64,000 nucleotides of DNA from Kibdelosporangium persicum (GTDB taxonomy: Bacteria; Actinomycetota; Actinomycetes; Mycobacteriales; Pseudonocardiaceae): the NCBI RefSeq assembly GCF_013280595.1, contig NZ_JAAATY010000016.1, forward strand, positions 62,001-126,000, given 5' to 3'. The notes below the pieces were generated by a model that saw only the letters and a program-made list of their open reading frames with translations, was not told where the DNA came from and searched no databases. Of the stretch, positions 55,073 to 62,227 are shown piece after piece (the stretch's first letter is position 1; each line of letters opens with the position of its first letter). Position numbers and translations under genes: made by a program.

Positions 55073-56653
55073 TCACGGCCTGCTTTCGAGGATGGCCGGG
55101 TCATACCGGCAGCTCGCATTCCACAGCAGGAATGACGACGCACCGCTCTGCCTGGCCGCCTCGATCTGGGCCTTCACCTCGGCCGGTCCGTAGGCCTTGC
55201 GCAGACTGAAGGCCTGCAGCCACGGGATCACCTGCGCGCCGCCGTCCCGGGACTGGGCCACGAACGCGGCGACCGACCTGGCCGTGATGTCGTACGGCTG
55301 CGATTCCGGCTGCGGCACTCCGTATTCCCCCGGTCCCCAGTGCGACGGGTAGACCATCGGCGAGATGTAGTCGACGGCACGGGAGATCGCCGGGATGTTC
55401 TGGCCGACCGGCCCCGGCCGATCCGCCGCTATGCCGAAGACGGACGCGCCCACGAACGCACCGTGCTTGCGGACCTCGTCCCGGCTGCGGGCGAGGAACG
55501 CGGTGATCGCGTCTTCCGGTTTTCCGGTGAAACCCGGTATCCGCATCTGCTCGATGCGGCCTTCGGGACGCCGGACGTAGTCGTACAGGATGTCGTCGAA
55601 GCCCAGCTTGGCCGCCTCGGCCGCCAGGTCGATGTTGTACCGGACCACTTCCGGGTCGGCGAAGTTGGTGAAGGCGTACTGACCGTACGACCCGGACCAC
55701 GGCCTGCCGTCCGAGGTCTGGATGACCCGGTCCCGCTTGCCGGAATCCCACGACGCACGCGCCAGTATCGGGTCGCGGAAGGCCACGATCCGGCCGACGA
55801 TGCGAACGCCGGCGGCGTGCAACTGCTCCACTGTGGCCTTCGCGTCGTAGTGTTTCCGCGTCGCACCGATCTCCCTGCCCAGCGGTACCGCGGAGTCGTA
55901 CCCGACCTCGCCGCTCTCGTCCTTGATGTCGAGTTCCACCGTGTCGATCCGGCCTTCTCTGGCCATTTGCAGAACCGGTTCGCGCAACTGCGGCGACGCC
56001 CACGCCAGCGCGGTCATGTGCACACCCCGCATGCCCGGATGCCTCACCTGGAGCGGGACGTCCTTGGTGGCGGTGTTGCCCGCGGCGTCCCGCGCGGTCA
56101 GGCGCACGTTCGCCGGCACAGGGAAGAGTTCGTGGGAGAACCTGCCGTCGGTCAGCGGCACCGGCTGGTCGTTGACCAACATCGACACCGCGCCCTCGGC
56201 GCTGCCGGAAAGGCGGAACGGCTTGCGCAGGTCCTGCACCGGCGCGGCGTCCACGGCCAGCACCGGCGCGCTGTTGTCCACTGTGAACCGTCTGCTGACC
56301 TCACTGCCGGGCAGCAACGGCAACGAGGACGGCATCCTGGCGGTGATGACGTGTGGTCCCTCCGGCAGCCCGGACGCATCGAGCACGAGCCGGTCACCGT
56401 CCTGCCGCGCCGTGGCCTTGTTGCCGTCCACCAGCACTTCGACGCCCGAGAGGTCCGTGCGGCCACCGACCGCGACCATCCCGGCGTCCCGCAACGCGTC
56501 CGAGTTGACCGTGGCGCCTTCGTCGATCCCGACGAACGCCAGATCCGCGGTGAGCAACCGGTTCACGACCGGAACGAGCGCCACCAACGCCACGGCAGTG
56601 GCGACGAGAACGACGATGACGGCACGTTTGCGCCGCCGCACCGGAACGTCCAC
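55073..56653 (-). CDS. Membrane-anchored glycoside hydrolase-like protein (DUF4015)
   Basis: A 526-residue protein with an N-terminal signal anchor (RRRKRAVIVVLVATAVALVA), beta-sandwich domains to about residue 200, then a TIM barrel of the DUF4015 putative glycoside hydrolase family: MRGVHMTALAWASPQL, DTVELDIKDESGEVGY, VRIVGRIVAFRDPIL, GFDDILYDYVRRPEG and AVDYISPMVYPSHWGPGEYG. Acidic residues in DIKDE and YDYVR are candidate catalytic groups. It likely acts outside the membrane on a glycan. GTG 56653 has GGAGG seven bases upstream. Confidence 0.88.
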   Translation of the reverse strand: MDVPVRRRKRAVIVVLVATAVALVALVPVVNRLLTADLAFVGIDEGATVNSDALRDAGMVAVGGRTDLSGVEVLVDGNKATARQDGDRLVLDASGLPEGPHVITARMPSSLPLLPGSEVSRRFTVDNSAPVLAVDAAPVQDLRKPFRLSGSAEGAVSMLVNDQPVPLTDGRFSHELFPVPANVRLTARDAAGNTATKDVPLQVRHPGMRGVHMTALAWASPQLREPVLQMAREGRIDTVELDIKDESGEVGYDSAVPLGREIGATRKHYDAKATVEQLHAAGVRIVGRIVAFRDPILARASWDSGKRDRVIQTSDGRPWSGSYGQYAFTNFADPEVVRYNIDLAAEAAKLGFDDILYDYVRRPEGRIEQMRIPGFTGKPEDAITAFLARSRDEVRKHGAFVGASVFGIAADRPGPVGQNIPAISRAVDYISPMVYPSHWGPGEYGVPQPESQPYDITARSVAAFVAQSRDGGAQVIPWLQAFSLRKAYGPAEVKAQIEAARQSGASSFLLWNASCRYDPAILESRP

Positions 56654-56782
56654 TCGGCATCCTCCATGGGCGTCGTTGCGTTGCCGCAAGTCTGTTTCCC
56701 CGATCGGGTGCCCGTCTATCCAAAGTCATTCGTTCGTGTGGTCTCGGTGGCCTGCGCCGGATTCTTCACCGACGGTGGAACG

Positions 56783-57802
56783 ATGACCGAGAACGCGTTG
56801 CGCGCGTTGCTGATGGCCGGGCTGCTCGGGTTCACCGCGTGCGGCACCGACACCGCGACTTCGTCCCCCACACCGACAAGCCCGCCACCCACGAGCCGGG
56901 TCACGACGACCACCGAAGCCCTGCCTCCGGTGGCGGCCAACGAACTCGGTGACGTGCCCGTGCTGATGTACCACCGGATCATCGAGAATCCTGTCAGCGT
57001 CTACGACCGCACGGCCGCGGACTTCCGTGCCGAACTGGAGCGCCTGGCCAAGGAGCGCTACGTCCCGGTGACCACGGCCGACTACGCCGCCGGGAAGATC
57101 GACATTCCGGCAGGCACGCATCCGGTGGTGCTGACGTTCGACGACGGCGATCCCACCCAGTTCAGCCTCACCCCGGAGGGAAAGCCCGCCCCCGGCACCG
57201 CCGTCGCGATCATGCTCGAGGTCGCCGGCCGGCACCCGGGATTCCGGCCGGTGGCGAGCTTCTACGTCAACGGTGATCCGTTCGGCGACCCCGGCGGCAG
57301 GAAGACCCTGCCGTGGCTACGGGATCACGGCATGGAGATCGGCAACCACACGCTGACGCACGCCAATCTGCGCAAGGCGGGCGCCGACGGAGCACAACGC
57401 GACATCAGCCGGGGTGATCAGGCGATCCGGCAGGCCGCTCCCGGCGTCGAACCGGCCACGATCGCCCTGCCATTCGGTATCCACCCCAGTGATCCGGCGC
57501 TGGCGGCGTCCGGCGGCAGTGACGGGCTGACGTACCGCTACCGCGGTGTTCTGCTGGTCGGCGCGAACCCGGCACCGTCGCCGTACAGCACCCGTTTCGA
57601 TCCGCTGCGGATTCCGCGAATCCGTTCGCAGGCCGGCAGCGGCAAGGAAGCGCAGTTCGGATCGACGGTGTGGCTGGACAAGCTGGCAGCGAACGCGGAC
57701 GGGCGCTACACGTCGGACGGGGCACCGGACCGCATCGCCTACCCCCGTGCGGCCGGGCAGTCGGTTCAAGCGGCGTACCAGGACAGGGCCGAGCCGTACT
57801 GA
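56783..57802 (+). CDS. Polysaccharide deacetylase-family lipoprotein
   Basis: A 339-residue protein. The lipoprotein signal LMAGLLGFTAC places the lipid Cys at about residue 20, followed by a Thr/Ser/Pro linker. The NodB-type domain has VPVLMYHRIIENP, VVLTFDDGDPTQF (catalytic and metal Asp) and GNHTLTHANLRKAG (metal His pair H-x3-H). It should remove acetyl groups from cell-wall glycan or peptidoglycan. The M. tuberculosis counterpart in the same neighbourhood is Rv1096. It is divergent from the DUF4015 gene, so both may act on wall polymers. Confidence 0.92.
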   Translation: MTENALRALLMAGLLGFTACGTDTATSSPTPTSPPPTSRVTTTTEALPPVAANELGDVPVLMYHRIIENPVSVYDRTAADFRAELERLAKERYVPVTTADYAAGKIDIPAGTHPVVLTFDDGDPTQFSLTPEGKPAPGTAVAIMLEVAGRHPGFRPVASFYVNGDPFGDPGGRKTLPWLRDHGMEIGNHTLTHANLRKAGADGAQRDISRGDQAIRQAAPGVEPATIALPFGIHPSDPALAASGGSDGLTYRYRGVLLVGANPAPSPYSTRFDPLRIPRIRSQAGSGKEAQFGSTVWLDKLAANADGRYTSDGAPDRIAYPRAAGQSVQAAYQDRAEPY

Positions 57803-57817
57803 GATCGAGCCGGGACG

Positions 57818-57858
57818 GTGATCCCCGCCCGCGGACCACTCACGCGGGCGGGGATCAC
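57818..57858 (+). terminator. Strong hairpin after the deacetylase
   Basis: Perfect 16-base arms GTGATCCCCGCCCGCG (57818-57833) and CGCGGGCGGGGATCAC (57843-57858), 15 bases after the stop codon. There is no T-tract. Confidence 0.75.
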
Positions 57859-57943
57859 TCCCCCGGCTGGTACTCGGTTGGATCACTCGGCGTGAGGACT
57901 GCTTCTCACGCTCGGGGACGAGGGATCCGCGCGTACCAGGCGA

Positions 57944-58321
57944 TCATTCGTCTTCGTAGCCCTCTTCGTCGTCAGCGGGTTCACCGATTTCACCGTGGTC
58001 GCCGTGGTGGTCACCGTGGTCGCCGTGGTGGTCGCCGTGGTCGCCATGGTCGCCATCGTGGCCGTGGCCGTGGAGATCCGTCACGAAGAGCAGCCACTCG
58101 CCGGGGACGATCCGGAACTCGCACCGGTAGCGGCCCCAGATTCCGGCGTCCTGCCCGAGTTCACCGTCGTCCCGGCAGTCGATGAGGTGGAAGTAGTCCT
58201 CGACGTAGATCCACTTGGATTCGGAACTGTAGCCATCCTCGACCGGGGTGGCCTGCGCCGTGAACACGGGCAGCAGGGCTGCCACGGTGGCCAGAACGCC
58301 GGCGGACAGGAGCTTGCGCAT
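57944..58321 (-). CDS. Small secreted protein with His/Asp/Gly-repeat tail
   Basis: A 125-residue exported protein: signal RKLLSAGVLATVAALLPVFT, cleavage near TAQA. A middle domain has two Cys (LIDCRDDGELGQDAGIWGRY, then RCEFRIVPGEWLLFVTDLHG). The C-terminal 40 residues are a metal-chelating-type repeat (HGDHGDHHGDHGD) ending in acidic DDEEGYEDE. Family not recognised. The tail suggests zinc, nickel or copper binding outside the cell, but no metal transporter is adjacent. Confidence 0.75.
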   Translation of the reverse strand: MRKLLSAGVLATVAALLPVFTAQATPVEDGYSSESKWIYVEDYFHLIDCRDDGELGQDAGIWGRYRCEFRIVPGEWLLFVTDLHGHGHDGDHGDHGDHHGDHGDHHGDHGEIGEPADDEEGYEDE

Positions 58322-58653
58322 GATCTCGACCTTCCGTTCTTCGTAGGTGGACCCGGCAGGTCCGGTTGCCCCACTCAGTTACCCGGGAGAGAGCCGCACG
58401 ATTGGCGGGTCCGCCGTCCGCAGGTGTGATCGTCCGGGCCGATCCGGTCGCGGGGTGTCACAAGTGGACGGTCCGATGTCACACCGAAGTGTGTCGGTCC
58501 ACAGAGGACATCACGAAGAACACAGTGGACTGTCCACGGAGGGCCGCCACAGGCCTGCCGATCCGCGGTCCGGCGGCGGTCGACGGCATGCGCTGACATG
58601 TCGGGCCGCGTACGCTCCAGGAATGTCCGCGGGCCGCGGGGGAGGGCGGTGCA
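58322..58653. other. Intergenic region between divergent small genes
   Basis: No gene seen. It should carry the promoter of the His-tail protein (minus) and of the gene at 58654 (plus). It contains ACAGTGGAC followed by TGTCCAC (58522-58536), an inverted pair also found at 63585-63603, and GGGGGAGGGCGG before the GTG at 58654. Confidence 0.5.
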
Positions 58654-59286
58654 GTGAGCAGCAACGAGGCCATCACACTGTGCGAGCGCCAGGCACAGGA
58701 GAGATACATCTCCGAGCGACTCGTGCCCATCGCGGTCGACCGTACCTACGCGGACGAGATGGAGTTGGTGCGGGCCGGGTGCAGGCTGGGCGCACCCCGC
58801 GACGACGTACCCGGTTTCCGCCGGATCCACCTGCCGGCCGGCTGGCGGATGACTCCCATGGCCGGCGGGCAGTCACTGTGGACGGTCCTGCTGGACGAGC
58901 ACGGCCGCGTCCGGGCCCAGATGTTCCACAAGTCCGCACTGCCCGGCCGAAGGCAGTTCGTCATCCCGTTCGACCTGCGCGCGTACCTGCTGGACTGCGC
59001 CGAACACAGCACGCCGGTGGTGCTGGACGACACGTGGGCGACGCCGTCACGGGTCGCGGCCACGATCAGGTCGTACATCGAAGAGCAACAGCGGGCGATG
59101 GCCGCGGTCACGGCACACCCGAGCGAAAGACAGCAACAGATCGAGTTCTGCCAGAAGTGCATCGCGAAGGTCGAAGAGCTGACCCGAGGGCTCGAGGTGC
59201 CCCTCGCCGGGCAGCAGACAGCGCAGGGCAGAAAACTGCTGAACGCGGTGAAGGGCCTGTTCGGCCACCGGTCAACGGCGTCCTGA
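58654..59286 (+). CDS. Hypothetical soluble protein
   Basis: A 210-residue protein I do not recognise. It is predicted cytoplasmic. The first 130 residues form a mixed fold (FRRIHLPAGWRMTPMAGGQS, LWTVLLDEHGRVRAQMFHKS); the last 70 are helical (SYIEEQQRAMAAVTAHPSER, QQQIEFCQKCIAKVEELTRG). A CxxC pair (FCQKC) is visible. The GTG start is preceded by a purine-rich GGGGGAGGGCGG. Codon bias is normal. It ends 16 bases from the convergent Rv1083-like gene. Confidence 0.75.
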   Translation: MSSNEAITLCERQAQERYISERLVPIAVDRTYADEMELVRAGCRLGAPRDDVPGFRRIHLPAGWRMTPMAGGQSLWTVLLDEHGRVRAQMFHKSALPGRRQFVIPFDLRAYLLDCAEHSTPVVLDDTWATPSRVAATIRSYIEEQQRAMAAVTAHPSERQQQIEFCQKCIAKVEELTRGLEVPLAGQQTAQGRKLLNAVKGLFGHRSTAS

Positions 59287-59302
59287 GCCCGTCACCGCGT
59301 CG

Positions 59303-59560
59303 TCAGGAGGACGCGCCGTTCTTCTCCTCGCGGTGCTCGGTGGCCTCCTCCGCGGCCTCATGCTTGCCCGCGGGCGGGTCGAAGCTGGCCGGGACGCGCT
59401 TGAGGTGCTTGGTCATCGAGCGGGCCAGGAACACCACCGCGACGAGGAACACCAGCAGCACCAGCAGGCCGACCGGGGAGGACTTGCCGAAGTCCTCGCC
59501 GCGGCCGCCGGGGTCGTCGGGCACGGGCGGCGGCTGCGCCACCATTGCCGTGAAGGTCAT
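59303..59560 (-). CDS. Small single-pass membrane protein (Rv1083-like)
   Basis: An 85-residue protein with a Pro-rich N-terminus, one membrane helix ([20 protein letters not shown], about 28-47), a conserved basic [16 protein letters not shown] segment and a charged tail. It starts at an ATG overlapping the mca stop (59557-59560), the same pairing as Rv1082-Rv1083 in M. tuberculosis. Function unknown. Confidence 0.9.
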   Translation of the reverse strand: MTFTAMVAQPPPVPDDPGGRGEDFGKSSPVGLLVLLVFLVAVVFLARSMTKHLKRVPASFDPPAGKHEAAEEATEHREEKNGASS

Positions 59561-60438
59561 GCGGTCACCTTCTCGTTGATGCCGGCGAACAGGTCGTCCT
59601 CCGGCAGAGTCGTGTCCACCAACGAGCGGGCCAGCTCGTACTCCTCGAACGGCCACACCTCACGCTGCAGGTCCAAGGGTACGGCGAACCAGCGGCTGTT
59701 GGGGTCGATCTGGGTCGCGTGCGCCCGCAACGCATCGTCCCTGATGTGGAAGTACTCACCGCACTCGACCCTGCTGGTCACCCGGTCGGCGTTGTCGCCA
59801 CGGTCCTTGTCCCACTTCTCCAGCCACTCGCCGTACGGCGACTCGAGGCCGCGAGCCTCCATGGCGTCGTGCATGGCCTGCAGGCGTTGACGCGAGAAGC
59901 CGTGCGAGTAGTACAGCTTCAGCGGCGTCCACGGCTCACCGGCCGAAGGGAACCGCTCGGGGTCACCGGCCGCCTCGAAGGCGGCCACCGAGACCTCGTG
60001 GCACTTGATGTGGTCGGGGTGCGGATAGCCGCCGTTCTCGTCGTACGTGACGATCACGTGCGGGCGGAACTCACGGACCACCGCGACCAGTTTCTCCGCC
60101 GCCTCCTCGGTCGGCACCAGCGCGAAGCAGCCTTCCGGCAACGGCGGCAGCGGGTCGCCTTCCGGCAGGCCCGAGTCGACGTAGCCCAGCCACCGGTGCT
60201 GGATGCCCAGGATGCGCGCGGCCTCGGCCATCTCCGCTCGTCTGAGCTCCGACATGTTCTCCAGCACGTCCGGCCGGTCCATCGCCGGGTTCAGGATGCT
60301 CCCCCGCTCACCACCGGTCAGCGTGACGACCATGACCTCGTGCTTCTCAGCCACGTACCTGGCCATCGTCGCGGCACCCTTGCTCGATTCGTCGTCCGGG
60401 TGTGCGTGTACCGCCATCAGACGCAGCTTCTCAGCCAT
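59557..60438 (-). CDS. mca: Mycothiol S-conjugate amidase
   Basis: A 293-residue zinc amidase of the GlcNAc-PI deacetylase fold. It cleaves mycothiol S-conjugates to release mercapturic acids for export, a detoxification step limited to actinobacteria. Zinc ligands are H13 and D16 in [13 protein letters not shown] and a His in [27 protein letters not shown] and [19 protein letters not shown] are typical of Mca as opposed to MshB. ATG 60438 gives the family start [17 protein letters not shown]; upstream in-frame starts are less likely. Confidence 0.96.
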   Translation of the reverse strand: MAEKLRLMAVHAHPDDESSKGAATMARYVAEKHEVMVVTLTGGERGSILNPAMDRPDVLENMSELRRAEMAEAARILGIQHRWLGYVDSGLPEGDPLPPLPEGCFALVPTEEAAEKLVAVVREFRPHVIVTYDENGGYPHPDHIKCHEVSVAAFEAAGDPERFPSAGEPWTPLKLYYSHGFSRQRLQAMHDAMEARGLESPYGEWLEKWDKDRGDNADRVTSRVECGEYFHIRDDALRAHATQIDPNSRWFAVPLDLQREVWPFEEYELARSLVDTTLPEDDLFAGINEKVTA

Positions 60439-60553
60439 GATCCCTCTCTCGTGTACCCCGCGTGTCGGCGCCCCAGGCCCCCACGGATACTCGACAAGTA
60501 AGCGCCCCACATTGTTCCCGTGGGGACCGGACCAGATTGCGGGAGATCCCGAA

Positions 60554-60988
60554 TTGGAGAGCCGCGTCACGCTTCCCGAGGGCCGTTACGGCTCGGCACG
60601 TCCCCGGCCGCTGAGCCGGACGTGGAAGTGGGTGCTGACCGGCGTGGGCCTGTTACTCGCCGTCGCGATCGCGTTTGTCGCGTATCGCAACCTCGGCAGT
60701 GCGCCGATCACCGCGGAGAGCACGTCGTTCAGCGAGGCAGGCCCTGATTCGGTCAAGATCACGTTCACCGTGACGAGGGACGAGCCCGGCCGGGACGCCG
60801 TGTGCGTCGTGCGGGCCCGGGTGCGCGACGGGTCCGAGGGCGGGCGCAAAGAAGTGCTGATTCCCGCAGGTCAGAGTACGATCTCCAGTGTGATCAAGAG
60901 TTCCGGCGAACCGGTCACCGCGGACGTGTTCGGGTGTTCGTACCAGGTGCCGCCCTATCTGTCCACGGAGGCGCGGCCAACGGAGTGA
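60554..60988 (+). CDS. DUF4307-family membrane protein
   Basis: A 144-residue protein: [20 protein letters not shown], then a membrane helix ([19 protein letters not shown], about 25-43), then an extracytoplasmic domain with [20 protein letters not shown] and two Cys. This is DUF4307 (Rv1081c), which lies between greA and mca in M. tuberculosis as here. The start is TTG at 60554 with GGGAGA seven bases upstream; no ATG or GTG fits. Function unknown. Confidence 0.9.
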   Translation: MESRVTLPEGRYGSARPRPLSRTWKWVLTGVGLLLAVAIAFVAYRNLGSAPITAESTSFSEAGPDSVKITFTVTRDEPGRDAVCVVRARVRDGSEGGRKEVLIPAGQSTISSVIKSSGEPVTADVFGCSYQVPPYLSTEARPTE

Positions 60989-61064
60989 AACCTAAGCCCA
61001 AGGGCGACAAATCGGACATTTAGGAAACGTGATCACTACTGATCGTGTTATCCTCTTATACCGG

Positions 61065-61089
61065 CACGGCCCCTGGCGGGCCGTGTTTT
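61065..61089 (+). terminator. Terminator between the DUF4307 gene and greA
   Basis: CACGGCCC (61065-61072) pairs with GGGCCGTG (61078-61085) across a five-base loop, followed by TTTT. A TATCCT -10-like box (61049-61054) lies just upstream, so this hairpin may be in the greA leader and attenuate greA. Confidence 0.65.
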
Positions 61090-61168
61090 GACGTTCCGGG
61101 ACCGCGGGTACCGGAGCACACCGACCCGCATCCGCGGGATCCGGGAGCAAGACGAGGAGTTGGTGACC

Positions 61169-61657
61169 GTGAGCGATAGCAAGGTGACCTGGCTGACGCA
61201 GGAAGCCTACAACCGCCTCAAGCAGGAGCTTGACGAGGCGATCGAGAACCGCCCGGTCATCGCCGCGAAGATCAACGCCAGCCGGGAAGAGGGCGACCTC
61301 AAGGAGAACGGCGGTTACCACGCGGCACGTGAGGAGCAGGGGCAGGCCGAGGCGCGGATCCGGCACCTGCAGGAGCTGCTGCGCAACGCCAAGGTCGGTG
61401 AGGCGCCGGCGAACGACGGCCTGGCCGAGCCCGGCAAGGTGCTCACGATCCGTTACGAAGGCGACGACGACGAAGAGCGGTTCCTGCTGGCCACGCGTGA
61501 GGAAGGCGCGGAAGGCGAACTTGACGTCTTCTCCCCCGAGTCCCCGCTCGGCCGCGCCCTGCTCGGCGCCAAGGAAGGCGAGACCCGGGAGTACGAGCTG
61601 CCCAGCGGCGCGACCCAGAAGGTCACCTTGATCAAAGCGGTCCCGTACACGGGCTGA
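61169..61657 (+). CDS. greA: Transcription elongation factor GreA
   Basis: A 162-residue factor that enters the RNA polymerase channel and triggers cleavage of backtracked RNA. The N-terminal coiled coil has [20 protein letters not shown] and the conserved acidic tip [20 protein letters not shown] (D and E for catalysis). The C-terminal FKBP-like domain ends [23 protein letters not shown] 61169 is favoured, nine bases after GAGGAG; GTG 61163 is in frame but too close. Confidence 0.97.
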   Translation: MSDSKVTWLTQEAYNRLKQELDEAIENRPVIAAKINASREEGDLKENGGYHAAREEQGQAEARIRHLQELLRNAKVGEAPANDGLAEPGKVLTIRYEGDDDEERFLLATREEGAEGELDVFSPESPLGRALLGAKEGETREYELPSGATQKVTLIKAVPYTG

Positions 61658-61672
61658 CCGTCACAGGTCACC

Positions 61673-61718
61673 CTCGTGAGCGTTTATCCGTGTTCTAACC
61701 CTGATAAACACTCACGAG
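61673..61718. repeat. 46-bp dispersed hairpin element, copy 6
   Basis: Arms CTCGTGAGCGTTTATC and GATAAACACTCACGAG with core GTTCTAAC, between the convergent greA and Lrp genes. One T-to-C change in the left arm. Confidence 0.9.
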
Positions 61719-61744
61719 GGGGCCGTGCCGGGATGGGACACGGG

Positions 61745-62227
61745 TCAGTCCTGGGCTTTGGCCACTCGTTCCAGGAGGGGACGGGAACGCAGCGGGATCG
61801 GGGTGGACAGCGCGATCGAGGTGGACATCCGCTGCACGCCCGCGACGTTCACCACTTCGTCGATCACACGCTGCAGGTCCTCGTTCGATCTGGCGACCAT
61901 CCTGACCAGCAGGTCTCCCTGGCCTGTCGTCGCGTGCACCTCGCACACCTCGTCGATCGAGGCGAGGCCTTCGGTCACCGGCCCACGGAATCCCTGGGCG
62001 ATCTCCACCACCGCGAACGCCGTCAGGCCGTAGCCCATCGCCTCGAGGCTCAGCTCGGGCGGGAATCCACCCAGCACACCGGTCCTGACCAGGCGGTCCA
62101 ACCGGGCCTGCACCGTGCCGCGGGCGACGCCCAGCCGACGGGAGCACTCCAGGACGCCCAGCCGCGGCTCGTCGGTGAGCAACAGCAGCAACCGGGCGTC
62201 CAGGGAGTCGATCGGAGTTACTTCCAC
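61745..62227 (-). CDS. Lrp/AsnC-family transcriptional regulator
   Basis: A 160-residue regulator. The helix-turn-helix reads IDSLDARLLLLLTDEPRLGV, then CSRRLGVARGTVQARLDRLV; the C-terminal RAM domain is GLASIDEVCEVHATTGQGDL, which binds amino acids or similar ligands. The GTG start lies inside the last codons of the upstream MFS gene (10-base overlap), so the two are co-translated and the regulator may control the transporter. Confidence 0.93.
   Translation of the reverse strand: MEVTPIDSLDARLLLLLTDEPRLGVLECSRRLGVARGTVQARLDRLVRTGVLGGFPPELSLEAMGYGLTAFAVVEIAQGFRGPVTEGLASIDEVCEVHATTGQGDLLVRMVARSNEDLQRVIDEVVNVAGVQRMSTSIALSTPIPLRSRPLLERVAKAQD

Noticed and set aside
54480-55193. A 237-codon plus-strand frame in the region upstream of the repeat gene
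   Set aside because: Composition is Arg/Ser/Pro-rich without motif, third-position bias is poor, and its end overlaps the glycoside-hydrolase-like gene.
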